64,000 bases of DNA. Source: Cavenderia fasciculata. Lineage: Eukaryota > Evosea > Eumycetozoa > Acytosteliales > Cavenderiaceae. Under the pieces are notes generated by a model that saw only the letters and a program-made list of their open reading frames with translations, was not told the DNA's origin and did not search any database. The DNA is taken from NCBI RefSeq assembly GCF_000203815.1, contig NW_004457639.1, positions 1 through 64,000 on the forward strand, written 5' to 3'. Shown here in pieces: positions 33,580 through 45,777 of this stretch. Position 1 is the first letter of the stretch; each line of letters begins with the position of its first letter. Both the position numbers and the translations under genes were made by a program.

Positions 33580-35519
33580 ATGACAAAAGACTATTCAAAT
33601 GTCAGGTCATCTTCAGATCGTATTGTCAACCATCTAGCAGCAGATGATGACCAAGACGAGTCGACTCGGTTAGGAGGAACAGAAGATGGTGTAATATTAA
33701 CATCTACAACAAGTACAACTAGTAATAATAACAATAATAATGATATTAATAGTAATAATAATAATAATAATAATGACGACGATGACATTAATCTAGATGA
33801 AAAGAAACAAGTAAAATCATCATTGTTGAAACCAACAAGTAAAAGTGGTTCCGACGAAGATGACGACGACGAAGACAATCATAATGGTATCGAAATGAAA
33901 TCACTTAAACCAGTATCTATAGATGATTCTATTACTATTAGAGAAAGTTCAGAACGAAACAAGACAGATGCCGAAAAGTTAATGATGGAACCCGAAGAGC
34001 CACCAGCCATTTCACGTCAACAATGGATACGTATTTTGGTCATCTATTCGGCTGTCTTGTCGGACGGTCTTTCACTTACACTGGTACAACCATTCCTACC
34101 ATCACTTTTAAAGGAAAAGTGGGGATTCGAAGAGTCAGAGGTTGGATGGGCATCCGGTCTTTTAATAGGTTGCTATTCACTGGCTCGTTTCTTTTCATCG
34201 TTTTATCTTGGTCACATGTCCGATCGTTTTGGTCGTAAACCTTTTCTCGTATTATCACTCGTTTCAACTGGTATAGGAACTGCCATTTTTTCATTCATGC
34301 CAAATCTTGTTCTTGCTATGATGTAAGTAGTTTGATTGAAAAGAAAAGTAAAAAAGAAAATGGAATAAGATAAAGATTAATTAATATTTTATTTAATTTA
34401 ATTTAATTTTTTTAGAGTAAGATTTTTAGAAGGTATATTTAGTAATACTACAGCACTTTGTCAAGCTACGTTGGCAGATATGGTTGACAAGAGAAATCGC
34501 CCAGCCATTTTTGCATACTTGGGGGCTATTTTTGCATTGTCGAGGTGTCTTAGTTCGACGTTGGGTGGTATCGTCGTTAAACTGGCCGAGAACACCGAGA
34601 ATCCATATGTTTATCCTTGTGTGTTGGGTGGAGCCATTGTCTTGACCTCTTCTGTCTTGGTATTCATACTTCACCCAGAAACTCATCCTAGATTTGCCAA
34701 ACCTGGTATTAATGCAAATCAAGAAGATTTTAACAAACAAGGAGGTGTAAGTAAACAAAAAAAAAAGAATGGAATGGAGAAAACAATATTATATTTTATT
34801 AACAAAGTCTTTTTATTTTTTTAAAGAAACAATATACATTAAAAGAAGGATTAAAATTATTGGCACAAGATCATTCATTGGTATTATTATTTATCATTGG
34901 TAGTATTAATAGTTATAATAACGGTGGTTTGTTATTATCTATTGTATTGTATGCATCGTTGCCAACCGATAAACATGGTTTGGGAATGGATCCAAGTGAG
35001 AATGGTATCATATTTAGTGTATTGGGTTTATTTGGATTCCTCTTTCAAATCACCTTTTTCAAGAAATTGTCTCGCAAGATTGGTCTCAAGAAACAGTATC
35101 TTTTGGGATCCATGTTGTTGGCTGTTGGTATGGCTATCTTCCCATTGACATTTATGGGTTACATTGTGCAGGGCAAGGCCATGGTATGGGTGTTGCTCAT
35201 GATCATCGTGCCCATCAATTCAATTGGCTTTATGCAATGTCTGCCCATCGTACAGGGTATGATTGCCAATGCATCGAGGACAGAACTACAAGGGTTGACA
35301 CAGGGTACTGCACAGTCACTCAACTCACTGTTGCGTTCCTTTGGTCCAACCATCTCTGGAGCACTCTTTTCACTATCACTCAGTTTCCCAAGTCCAAGTC
35401 CATGGTTACTCTTTTCAATTCTTTCAATTGTCTATGTTGCACTTGCTATAACTAGTTTACATCTACCAGATTCAGTCGATGTTTTAAGAACTGGTAAAAA
35501 GAGTGTTTCAAAGGCCTAA
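33580..35519 (+). CDS. major facilitator superfamily transporter
   Basis: Three exons (33580-34322, 34416-34746, 34827-35519) give 588 residues. The first 145 residues are cytosolic, with Asn, Ser and Asp runs. Twelve membrane spans follow in two halves. The MFS signature between spans 2 and 3 is clear: GHMSDRFGRKPFLVLSL. The first span (VIYSAVLSDGLSLTLVQPFLPSLL), ARFFSSFYLGHMSDR, and RFLEGIFSNTTALCQATLADM resemble the plant/fungal ZIF1- and tetracycline-efflux-like branch (DHA1 type). Substrate cannot be told from sequence. The two introns fall within loops and preserve the frame (MI|VRFLEG and QGG|KQYTLKEG). Confidence 0.85.
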
Positions 35520-35647
35520 AAATCAATCAATACTATTTTTTTTTTTTTTTTTTCCCACCCCCCCCAATCGAAAACAAAACAAACAAAAACAATATAAAAT
35601 CAAAAAAGTATTAACCCATACAAAATAATAATAATAATATATTAATA

Positions 35648-35678
<31 letters not shown>

Positions 35679-36002
35679 TTGGAGTATTTAACATTCATTA
35701 TTTATATAAAATAATAATAATGCTCCAATTCATCGTTTCGAAATCATCCTCCATCCTCCATCCTCCATCCTCCATCCTCCTCCTCCTCTATTTTTTTTAA
35801 ACCATGATCCATAATTGGATATGGAATACAAGTACGCACATATTATATCATGATTTGGGGATCGTTATACATCCTTGTTTCCAAGTCGATATAAATAAAT
35901 AAATATTATATTTAATTAATCTTTTTTTTTTTTTTTGGGTTTCCCTCACTGAGACATCAAAAATATCTTTCAACTTTTTTTTTTGTTGTTTGTTTTTGAA
36001 AG
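35520..36002. other. intergenic
   Basis: AT-rich spacer with T-runs, AAT repeats and the CATCCTC tandem repeat at 35745-35779. No gene seen. Confidence 0.5.
35745..35779. repeat. (CATCCTC)5 minisatellite
   Basis: Five exact 7-base units, followed by CTC repeats, in the spacer between the MFS and PRMT genes. Confidence 0.85.
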
Positions 36003-37790
36003 ATGGACAAGAGTGAATTAATTAAACAAATAAGAAAAGAGTTGATACAAGATTTAAAGATTTCAGCTAAAGAGCCTTCTTCTTTTGTTGTTTTGGATGA
36101 AGAGGATGTGATTCTACCTCCTCCACCTCTAATGGTTGAATTGAAAGAAGAGGATGAGGAAGTTATTTTACCTTCTCCTCCTCCTCCACCTCTTGTTCAA
36201 TCATCACCAGAGGAGGAAGAACAAGTGGAACAACAATCAGAATCATATAATTGGAGTACCAATGAATTTGATTGTCAAACACCAGAGTACTATTCTTTTC
36301 ATCATCCACACAACCCTACAGACTCTTATGAAGATCAAGAGTACTTTAAAAGTTATTCCAGAGTGGTAAGTATTAAATTCAAATAAGTATGTTAAGTAGT
36401 TGGGTTGGGGAGGAACAAATCATTTAAAATTATATCTGATTCATTCTAATGTCTCTTTCTTTCTCTCTTTTAAAGAGTATTCATAATGAAATGGTAATGG
36501 ATAAAAGAAGAACAGCAGCTTATTATCATGCAATTATGGGTAGTAAAGAGTTATTTAAAGACAAGGTAGTTATGGATATTGGATGTGGAACGGGGATACT
36601 TAGTTGTTTCTGTGCAATAGCAGGAGCTAAAAAAGTGTATGCTGTAGAGGCTAGTGATATGGCATTCAACGCTGAATTGATTGTTAATCGAAACAATCTT
36701 CAAGATGTTGTCACCATTGTAAAGGGTAAACTTGAGCATACTACATTCCCCGAGTTTGTCGATATCATAGTGTCAGAGTGGATGGGTGCTTTCTTGATCT
36801 TTGAAAGTATGTTGGAATCTGTTATCTATGCTAGAGATCATTTACTTAAGCCTGGAGGTACACTATTCCCATCAAAAGCTTGTTTATATCTTGCTCCCAT
36901 TAGAGTTGACTCTTTTATGAATGAAAAGATTCATTGTTGGGATAATGTTTTTGGTTTAGATATGTCTCCTTTGATGTATGTAAAAATCTCAAATATAGAG
37001 TCGAGTATACTCTATGAGTATCAACAACTAACAAATGATGATGATCATTTCTTTCTTTTTACTAAATTTAGACCATTTGCACAACAAGAAATATTACCAA
37101 AATCAATTAGAGATTATTATATTGAAGATCCAAAATCATCTATTCTAGATACTCCACAAATATTTAGATATTTGGATCTTCAAACTATTACTATTCAAGA
37201 TTTGTCTGTAAATATCAAACAAAAACAAAACAAAAGATAAGATATTGTATTTATGTTTATTTATTAATACTTTATTGTGTATTTAGAAAACAGTATTAAA
37301 CTTTGAATTTAATCTACCAAATGGTCATTTCCATGGGTTTGGTACATGGTTTTCAGTTTGGTTTGAAGGACTTGATAATAATTATAAAGTGCCTTCTTCT
37401 GTAAATGAAGGAGATGATTCATCTGATGAATTGGTATCATATGGAATAGATATCAATGGAGAGATTGTTGAAAAGAAAGAACAATGTAAAAGGTCACCTC
37501 TACCATTTAAACAAACTAAAAATACTTTGGAACTAAGTACAGCTCCAGGCGATGGAAGCACTCATTGGAAACATATCCTATTTCTATTTGAACATTCTAA
37601 AGATATCGTATCTAATCAAATAATACAAGATCTTGAAAAGGAAAAGGAAAAGGAAAAGAAACAACCAAGTGTAAAAGGAACTATGAGAGTTACTCAACAC
37701 TCTACTTATCGTAGACATTGGTGGGTTGAGTTTAGTTCAACTGTTTCATGTCATCCAAAAATCAATTCCTATCAAACCTATTTAATTTAA
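36003..37790 (+). CDS. protein arginine N-methyltransferase (class I PRMT)
   Basis: Three exons (36003-36365, 36476-37207, 37287-37790) give 532 residues. Residues 1-115 are Glu/Pro-rich. The catalytic core starts at YEDQEYFKSYSRVSIHNEMVMD. The SAM-binding motif VVMDIGCGTGILSCFCAIAG lies at about 153. The double-E loop SEWMGAFLIFESMLESV is intact, with both catalytic Glu, and the THW loop appears as DGSTHWKH (about 457). This is the PRMT1/2/6 class, which dimethylates arginines in histones and RNA-binding proteins. The domain is split by a Lys/Glu-rich insert (EKEKEKEKK) in the barrel. It lacks the SH3 domain of PRMT2 and the zinc finger of PRMT3, so the exact orthologue is uncertain. Confidence 0.88.
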
Positions 37791-38041
37791 ATAATATTAT
37801 TATTGAAATTCAATTCACTTGTCTATACGATAAAATATAATGTAATACTACCTACCACCTATATATTTATTAAATAAAATACAATATTTATTATTATTAT
37901 AATTTATTAAACATTGTGTTATACAGCAAATTCTGATCGCTGATCCCTTCAACATCACATGTCAATTTAATTTGTTGAGCTCAACATACATATTTTTCAT
38001 TTCATTCACCTGTACAGATAGATAGATAGATATAAAGAAGA
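37791..38041. other. short intergenic spacer
   Basis: AT-rich, ending in a GATA repeat before the PEX10 start. Nothing else seen. Confidence 0.5.
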
Positions 38042-39409
38042 ATGAATAATGGTATAAATAGAAGAAGAACTAGTAGTAATGTAGGTCAGAGTACTACTAC
38101 AACTACAACAAATACTCTGTCATCGACACCTACTACGACTACTCCTACTACACCTGCAAATAATAATCATTCTATAGGACATAATATAGTTAATAGAAGC
38201 CCAACTAGTAGGAGTGAAATCAATCATAGAAATCAACAACAACAACAACAACAAACACAATCATTAACATCATTTAGATCAAATAATACAAGTCTATACC
38301 CTTCATATGCAGATCAACCAGACATTGTTAGAGCATCACAAAAAGATGAGTTTTACAAGAAACTATTTGAAGATCAAGTATTTGAAGTATTGACTAGATT
38401 ATTAGGTATGAAAGAGAAAGAGAGGGGATTATATATACGTCAAATGATTGTATGATCTTATACTCTAATACCCTTCTTCTTTTTTTTTTAGGACCAAGAT
38501 TTATAATGAACAAACAAAATGAATCAAAATTAGTATCAAATCTATCATATTTCATATTGACAACATTACTTGGTTCTCAAACACTTGGTGAAGAATATTG
38601 TAATCTAAGACAAATCAAAAATAATAGTTTCTCTTTACCTTCTATCATTGTATGGCGAAAACAACAACAACAAAAACAAATACCAATCACAACACAGTTT
38701 TTAATAATATGATATTATTTTTCTTTCCTTTAGGATCGATGTAGATTAATGTTTTATCAATTATTGGCACCATATTTGATTAAAAAGTTTATGCCAAAGT
38801 TATTCCAAAGATTTCCAAACCTCTATTCTGTCAAGGAGTTCCTACCTAAATTGGAGAGATTCCACTTGGCGCTATTTTATTTTAGTGGATCCTATTATGA
38901 ATTTTCAAAGAGACTATCAAATATTAGATATATATTTAATCGTAAAGTCGATCAAAGAAGACCGAAATATCATATACTTGGATTCCTTATTATCATTCAA
39001 CTATTTGTATCATTATTTATTTATCTAAAGGAAAATAATTTCTTTATCTTTAAAAAGAATGAAGATCTAAACGTTGAATCATTAGAGTAAGTGTTTAAAT
39101 ACATAAATAATAATAATAATAATAATATTTTAATATTTAATGATTATCTAACCTTATTCTATTAGTAGTTCATCGACTTCAACGAATAGTGGTGGTAGTG
39201 GTAGCAGTGGCAGCGGAATTAACAATGAAGAATCATCGAGTGGAAAATGCACCCTTTGTCTTGAAAATAGAAAACATACAACATCTACGATTTGTGGACA
39301 TTTATTTTGTTGGTATTGTCTAGCAGAATGGTGTAACACCAAAGAGGAATGTCCTCTATGTAGAAGACCAATCACTTTAAGATCATTAATTCCAACTTAT
39401 AATTATTAA
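38042..39409 (+). CDS. pex10: peroxisome biogenesis factor 10 (PEX10), RING E3 ligase
   Basis: Four exons (38042-38405, 38492-38649, 38734-39086, 39166-39409) give 372 residues. PEX10 sits in the peroxisomal membrane with PEX2 and PEX12 and recycles the import receptor PEX5. After a Ser/Thr/Asn-rich N-terminus comes the conserved region [20 protein letters not shown], then [26 protein letters not shown] and [20 protein letters not shown]. The C-terminal RING at 320-361 has all ligands: [10 protein letters not shown]...CGHLFCWYC...CPLCRR. The last intron ends TAGTAG, a NAGNAG acceptor, so a one-codon (Ser) alternative is possible. The GT after TCTATCATT was chosen as donor of exon 2 because it keeps the frame into DRCRLMFYQ. 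Confidence 0.9.
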
Positions 39410-39475
39410 AAAAAAAACAAAAAACTGTAATAATTACATTTTATGATGATTCATTCATTCCATCAACTACTATCA

Positions 39476-39520
<45 letters not shown>

Positions 39521-39796
39521 GTTAAAATCTAAGTTTACCGATTAGTGGTGGGGGGTTTGGATGGTGAGTCAAACAAAATACTGTATGAAAAAATCTTCGA
39601 ACTTCAAAACCGAATGTTATGACTCGATTGAGCAAGACAAGAGCTCCGAAACAAATTTGTTGTTGAGCTGCCGTTGTTTAAGTTGAATTACTTTGTGACC
39701 ATACATAGACTCAGTATACTGTACTCTCTCTCTACTTTACTACTACTACTACGCATTATATATACATACATATATATTTAACAAGAGACAGATAAA
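39410..39796. other. intergenic
   Basis: Contains a TTA repeat at 39478-39512 and a GC-richer patch around 39540-39690 whose longest open frame is about 33 codons. Presumably the GOT1 promoter. Confidence 0.45.
39478..39512. repeat. (TTA)n microsatellite
   Basis: About eleven TTA units downstream of PEX10. Confidence 0.8.
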
Positions 39797-40522
39797 ATGG
39801 TGTTAACAGATCAACAGAGTAGGTTCAAACGAATGTGTAGATCACATGAATAGAGATAGATAGATCAATATATATAGTGCATTTTACTCACTCACTCACT
39901 CAATCAATCCAATCAAATCGATCATATTGATCAACTTTTAGAAATCGGTGTTATGCTCTCTGGTATGGGACTTTTCTTTACCTTCTTTGGTGTTATGATG
40001 TTTTTCGATAGAGGTTTACTTGCCATTGGAAATGTATATATATAGATATAGATAGATAAGATAGATAGGAAGAAGATTCACAGAGATTCTAATTACTTTC
40101 TTTCTGTTATTAGTTATTATTCTTATCGGGTATTGCATTGGGGTTGGGTCTAACAAGAACATTCAACTTTTTCTTCCAAATGAAGAAGGCAAAGGGAACC
40201 GTTTGTTTCTTCTTTGGTATCTTTTTAGTCATCTTGGGTCGTACATTTATTGGTTTAATTATCGAGGCATTTGGATTCATTAACTTGTTTGGGTATGTCA
40301 AAAAAGATAGGATCTTTTGAGATATAAATAGAATCAATCATCTCGTGATTACTAATTACTAATAATCACTTTTATCTTTTTCCTCATATGACGTATAGTG
40401 ATGCATTCCCAATTGTAATTGCTATCCTTAGAAAGCTACCAGTAATTGGTAACATTCTTAATCATCCAACCGTCAACAGATGGTTAAACAAAACCGAAGC
40501 AGGTAGTGAATTACCATTCTAA
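39797..40522 (+). CDS. golt1: GOT1-type vesicle transport protein
   Basis: Four exons (39797-39818, 39942-40033, 40114-40292, 40399-40522) give 138 residues, the normal size for GOT1. It starts MVLTDQQKIGVMLSGMGLFF, then LAIGNLLFLSGIALGLGLTR, FFFQMKKAKGTVCFFFGIFLV, and ends KLPVIGNILNHPTVNRWLN...ELPF. Four membrane spans are visible. GOT1 acts in ER-Golgi and intra-Golgi transport, aiding Sed5-dependent fusion. All intron phases match and restore the exact family sequence; the first exon is only 22 bases. Confidence 0.93.
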
Positions 40523-41153
40523 ACGAACACAACATTGGTTAATATATAATAATAATAATAATCAACCCAACAAATAATACTAATAATTAATAATAATAAT
40601 AATAATAATCATCACAAAAATAGATTGATTGATTGATAGTTAAGAGAGAATAACAAAAAAAATATGGTTCCAACTACGACAAATTAATATAACTATATAT
40701 ATATATATATAAAAATCAAATTCAAACCTTGATTTAAATGGATTCCATTTATTTAAAAAAAGATTCTTATAATAAACAATAACAACAACAACAATCATAA
40801 TAATTGTAATGATATCATTAAAAATATAACCAACCAAAAAAAGGGATCATTGTGATGGCGGGACTTGATTAAACTGATAGTTAGGGAATGAATCCCAATA
40901 CTATCATTTTTTATACGCAGTAGAATGGATATTCTGTGGACATAATCATTAATATCTAGCAAAGTAACAAGCTCCCATAGCACTTATTTTCCCCAACATA
41001 CAATACTCTCAAACTATATTATTAAATTGTCAACTAATTTGTCTATTTAAAATCATGGGACATAGTACTTTATTTTGTAAAGTACCCCTCTCTCTCTTTT
41101 AGTACTTTTCTTTTTCTAGATGAAGATAAAAAAAATAAAATTATATTATAATT
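40523..41153. other. intergenic, convergent 3' ends of golt1 and dnlz
   Basis: AAT/CAA repeats and AT runs, plus a less AT-rich patch at about 40840-41000 that is open on the minus strand for 62 codons. I do not call it a gene. Confidence 0.4.
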
Positions 41154-42033
41154 TTATTGTTTTGAGTTTCCACTATTATTATTATTATTGTTGTTATCAT
41201 TAGTTCCACCCAATGATTTTGGTTGTTCATCTACATCATCTGATGATTTATCTTGTTCAATCATATATCTTTGAATGGGAACACCTTTTTGTTCCATCCA
41301 TTCTTCAATTGTTTTTCCTCCATCATATCCACTCCAACCAAGATGATCTGCAATTAAATCTAAATAAATGAATGATAATCAAAACCCCTATTAATATTAT
41401 TTATAATATATTCCTTTTTTGTGTTATATTATTATTATACATACGTAATTTTTCACAACCTTCACATTTAATAATAACTACACCTTTATGATAGGCATGT
41501 TTTGAAAATGTCTTTTTTGATCTATATCCACATTCCTCTTTCATTTCAGGACCTTTGTATGTGCATGTAAATTCGATATAGTATCTTGGTTCAACTTTGA
41601 TACCTTGGTCATTGTATACAGATTGAATATTTGGATCTTCTTCGGCATAGAATGCTACCTCTTTATCCATACCTCTACCAACAACATTGGTTTCAATATT
41701 TGTTGTTGGTTGATTTGAACCTTCATCTTCACTCTTGTTGTTGTTTTGTTGTAATAATACTTTAGAATTGGTAAAGTATCTATAAAAGTATGAATTGGAT
41801 ATTGAACTTGATAATGTAGGTGGTGATGATGTATTATTGAATGTAGATGTTACTTTATTGGTATTCCATTTGTTAAACAATAAAGATGAAGATGTAATAT
41901 ATGATGATGAAGAAGATGAAGAATAGTATTGTTGTTTTGGTTGTTGTTTGATTACATATTGCAATCTACTACTATTCTTTGCAATGGTTGTTGATAATAA
42001 TGATAGTCTTGATGTTAAAGTATTTGTAATCAT
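41154..42033 (-). CDS. dnlz: DNL-type zinc finger protein (DNLZ/Tim15/Hep1), mitochondrial Hsp70 escort
   Basis: Two exons on the minus strand (42033-41445, 41359-41154) give 264 residues. The Ser/Thr/Arg-rich, acid-poor N-terminus (MITNTLTSRLSLLSTTIAKN) is a good mitochondrial presequence. The DNL domain reads YYIEFTC...ECGYRSKKTFSKHAYHKG, then VVIIKCEGCEKLHLIADHLGW; the intron splits the His codon of KLHLIADH. Hep1 keeps mitochondrial Hsp70 soluble. The zinc site is odd: the family has C-x2-C twice, but here the first pair is C157-x10-C168, an 8-residue insertion, while C190-x2-C193 is normal. The insert is too short to be a missed intron. The C-terminal tail is Asp/Asn-rich. Confidence 0.88.
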
Positions 42034-42334
42034 TTTTAGAGAGACGAGAATATAGTCTACTATTTATCGACTCGTTTGCCGATAATGACCATTTCAAAGT
42101 GCTGGGTGAAAGTTAATTAAATTGATTTTAATTTTTTTAATTTTTTGTTGGATTTTCAGCTGAAAGAAATAATTTCTATCACCCATTATAACAACATTCA
42201 CATCAATCTTTTTGTTGTAGATCCCTCTCCTTCCTCCCTTTTCTCTCTACTTCTACCTTTTTGTAAATATATACTTATTAGATAAATATCTAACCTTTAG
42301 TAATCTATAAAAAACAAACAAACAAACAAAAACG
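42034..42334. other. divergent promoter region, dnlz and RRM gene
   Basis: About 300 bases, AT-rich, with T-rich and CT-rich stretches. No gene. Confidence 0.45.
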
Positions 42335-42419
42335 ATGGATAGCTCTGACACTGATACAACAAAGGAAACACCAACCACAGCAGATACTGTCAATAACAAT
42401 AATAATCATATAGATAACA

Positions 42420-42458
<39 letters not shown>

Positions 42459-43944
42459 GTGAAAGTGGTAGTGATACAGATGAAGAAGAACAACCTCCAT
42501 CGTCACCTATAAATACAACCAATGGATCAACCAAAGATAATAAGATCATCAACACCACCAGCTCACTTACATCTGCCTCTGTTGCATCATCTGCACCTGC
42601 TCTATCCAATAATAATATCAACAACAATAATAATATCAACACCACTTCTACACATAATGGTGGTGGTGGCGGTGGCGGCGGAGGTGACAATAATAATAAT
42701 AATGGTAATCTATTTGTAAACTTTCTTCCAAATACTATTACTACCGAAACATTGCATGCTATGTTTTCAGTATTTGGTGAGATTGAATCGTGTCGTGTCA
42801 TGGTTGATTTAGTATCTGGTCTTAGTAGAGGTTTTGGTTTTGTTAAATATAAAGATAATGCCTCAGGTAAAAAAAATATACACTATCAAATATATATTTG
42901 ATATAAATATTCATATTTATTTATTCTATTCTATTCTATTTTTAGCACAATATGCCATACAATCAATGAATGCAGCAAAAATAGAAAAAAAGACATTATT
43001 GGTTAGATATGCCAATTCAGAATCTCAATCATCATCATCATCGTCATCTTCTTCGTCGTCATCATCATTATCACAACCAATTACACATCAACATCATCAC
43101 CTGCCAGACTTGGAACATCACAAACCAAGTAACAATATATTCATCAAAGGTTTACCAACTACTTTTACACAGGATCAATTGAATACCTTTTTCTCCACCT
43201 ATGGCATTGTTTTGGAGTCCAAAGTATTGCTCGACATTGCCACCAATGCCAGTCGTGGACAAGCACTCGTCCGATTCTCTGAGGTTGAATCTGCAACCAA
43301 AGCAATCAAAGCACTTGATAATTATAAATTCCCTGGATCTGATAAACCTGTCATCATTAAATATGCTGATTCTGAAGATGATAAAATCCTAAGTAAGAGA
43401 AATAGAAATAGAAAGAAAAAGAAAAGAACATAATTTATTTAATTCATTTATTTTAGAGAGACAAAAAGCAACATCAAAGAGACAACCAATTAGATATTCT
43501 CCCTATCCATCACCAAATGCCACTCCATCATTGTATTCTCCGGCAGCGTATTACTCGCAAATGGCAATGGTAATATAAAGAGGCCAACCCTTTCCCAACT
43601 CACCCACCCTTTTGATCATACATAATCTAATCTCCCCCATCTATTTTCTATTATAGCCAAGTTTACCAACCATACAATCACCCATATTGTCAACTGGTTC
43701 GGATCCAACCAATCTTTATGTTTACAACCTGCCCACTGATGCCGATGATGCTCTCCTCTATCGACTTTTCAGTCCTTCTGGCGCTATTGCTAGCGTTAAA
43801 GTCGTAAAGGATCCCATCACTCAGGCATGCAGAGGGTTTGGATTCGTAAGAATGGTTAATCTTACAGACTCTCTCAATGCAATCAACTCTGTCAATGGCT
43901 CCATTGTCGAAGGAAAAATTTTACAAGTATCTTTTAAGAGATAG
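42335..43944 (+). CDS. three-RRM RNA-binding protein (ELAV/Bruno-like)
   Basis: Four exons (42335-42866, 42946-43392, 43457-43569, 43657-43944) give 459 residues. After an Asn/Ser/Gly-rich N-terminus, three RRMs follow. RRM1 has NLFVNFLPNTITTETLHAMF as RNP2 and GFGFVKY as RNP1. RRM2 has NIFIKGLPTTFTQDQL and GQALVRF. After a spacer, RRM3 has NLYVYNLPTDADDALLYRLF and GFGFVRM and closes the protein. Two RRMs, a hinge and a third RRM at the end is the ELAV/Hu and CELF layout, and these proteins control mRNA stability and translation. A poly-Ser run sits between RRM1 and RRM2. A long (CAA)n repeat lies just after the stop. Confidence 0.85.
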
Positions 43945-44021
43945 GACTCATCAATCAAATCAATCAAACCAATCAATCAACAAATTTACGAATAGGATTT
44001 AATTAATCGAAATTAGAAACC

Positions 44022-44106
<85 letters not shown>

Positions 44107-44699
44107 AACCAACCAAAAAACAATAACCTTCCAATTAATAATAATCAAAACAAAAAAAAAAAAAAGTATTAGGCCAAACAAAAAAAAGTATACTTTATTA
44201 TATATTATATAATTATATATATACCCTTTAGCTACTCATCTATTATTATTACTTTATTATTATCATAAAATATATATTTTTAAATTATATAAATCATATA
44301 TATATATGATCATTAGTACTTATTATTATTATTTATTATAATTATTTATTATTAATTATTAATTATTATTTCTATTAATATTATTACTTTAATATTATAT
44401 TATCTAATATTATTATTCTAAAACAATTATTTATTTATATTTATATAAAAAAAAAGTAAATCATGGTAAGTTTGGTAAATATTACCTTTAATCATTATTC
44501 GTAAGTTAAGGGTTCCAAAATATAGATTTGTGAGTTTATTTATATACAATTATTTAATAGGATAAAGATTTAATTGATAACTTTGGTTTAATACCATTAT
44601 CTTTTAATATAATACTAAAAAAAAGTAAAAAGAAAAAACGTAAAGATATTAGTTTTTTTTTTTTTTCTCAAATACATTTAGTTTGAATCTTTAAAAATG
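43945..44699. other. intergenic, convergent
   Basis: Begins with the 3' UTR carrying (CAA)n, then over 500 bases of nearly pure A/T DNA. No gene. Confidence 0.5.
44023..44106. repeat. (CAA)28 microsatellite in a probable 3' UTR
   Basis: About 28 uninterrupted CAA units, starting some 80 bases after the stop of the three-RRM gene. In-frame they would encode Gln, but stops lie on both sides. Confidence 0.85.
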
Positions 44700-45203
44700 T
44701 TACCCAAAATTAAAAGTTTGACCAGGATTGATATATTTGTTATTTGGGAGTACCAAGTCTCCATTTGGCATGATATCGATATTCCAAAATGTTTTGGTTG
44801 TAGAGTACTTTAATGGAACCAATGGTTTCAATTGGAATCTCTTTAATATGTCTTGTCCATGGTTTGATACTTGGATTTGGTATTGAGTGACATTCATATT
44901 ATTGGTAGAATCTAAATAACTTTGAAGTTCTGATATATTTATACTAATATCTTCTAGAGAGAAAAAAAAAGATTAATTAATAAATGCCCCATGTCCATGT
45001 CCAAAGAATTTGGTCTTTTCATCCATACTCGAATCTAATGTACAATTAAAATTGTTTGTTCCTTTTACTATGCAAATGGATTGAATATCTTGACATGGTA
45101 CTATTAAACATGATTCAGTAGTTGTAGTAGTATTGGTATCACAATAAACAATTGAAATGGTAGTTGATATTATCAAAAGGATGGAAAATAAAAATGATCT
45201 CAT
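44700..45203 (-). CDS. secreted protein with CBM49-like C-terminal domain
   Basis: Two exons on the minus strand (45203-45029, 44953-44700) give 142 residues. A signal peptide (FLFSILLIISTTISIVYC) is followed by a Thr run and a small Cys-bearing segment. The C-terminal domain, VTQYQIQVSNHGQDILKRFQ to NKYINPGQTFNFG, follows the CBM49 pattern (two strands, an NxG turn, a Trp at WNIDIMP, and a final PGQ-x-F-x-FG). CBM49 proteins in Dictyostelium bind cellulose of stalk and spore coats. Splicing at GTATGG was chosen over the read-through that stops after GHGHGAFIN, because it joins in-frame to the CBM part. Confidence 0.7.
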
Positions 45204-45777
45204 TTTTTTTTTAATGTCTAAAAGCTAATGTATTTATCTATAAATTATCTCTTTAATATTAGTTGAATAAAGAATGAATAGAAAAAGTAAAATGAATTTC
45301 TGTAAAATTAAATACTCCAATGATGATCTAATTTTAATAGATTTTGTAAAACTTTTATTTCAAAAAAAATTTAAATTTATATATAAAAGTTGTAAAAACT
45401 CTTGGTTGATAAAAAAGGAAATACATATGTATATAATTTTTTAAATTTTTCACTTTAAAAAGTAAATAGTTTTTTATTATTTACTACTAATTAATTAAAG
45501 AGAGAGAGAGAGAGAGAAACAATCTTTTTTTAGTATATAGTTAAAGGTATTGTCCAAATTTTTCAGGTTTGAAAAAACATGTGTAAAAGTGACCCAGCGA
45601 GATCTTAAATAAGGTCGAAAATATCTGGTCATGAATATTAAATTATCTTTGATCAAAGCAGCTCGCTTCAACGCTGGGGATGGCCTTGCCTTGTTGTTAA
45701 AAACCATTTACATTCACGAGTATATATTATAATATTATATTATTTGTATATATATATATATATCATTTGGATAGAAA
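45204..45777. other. divergent intergenic region
   Basis: AT-rich, with a GA repeat near 45499 and a GC-richer patch at about 45580-45700 that is open for 70 codons on the minus strand (includes ARPSPALKRAALIKDN). It has no intron or family support and is left uncalled. Confidence 0.4.
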
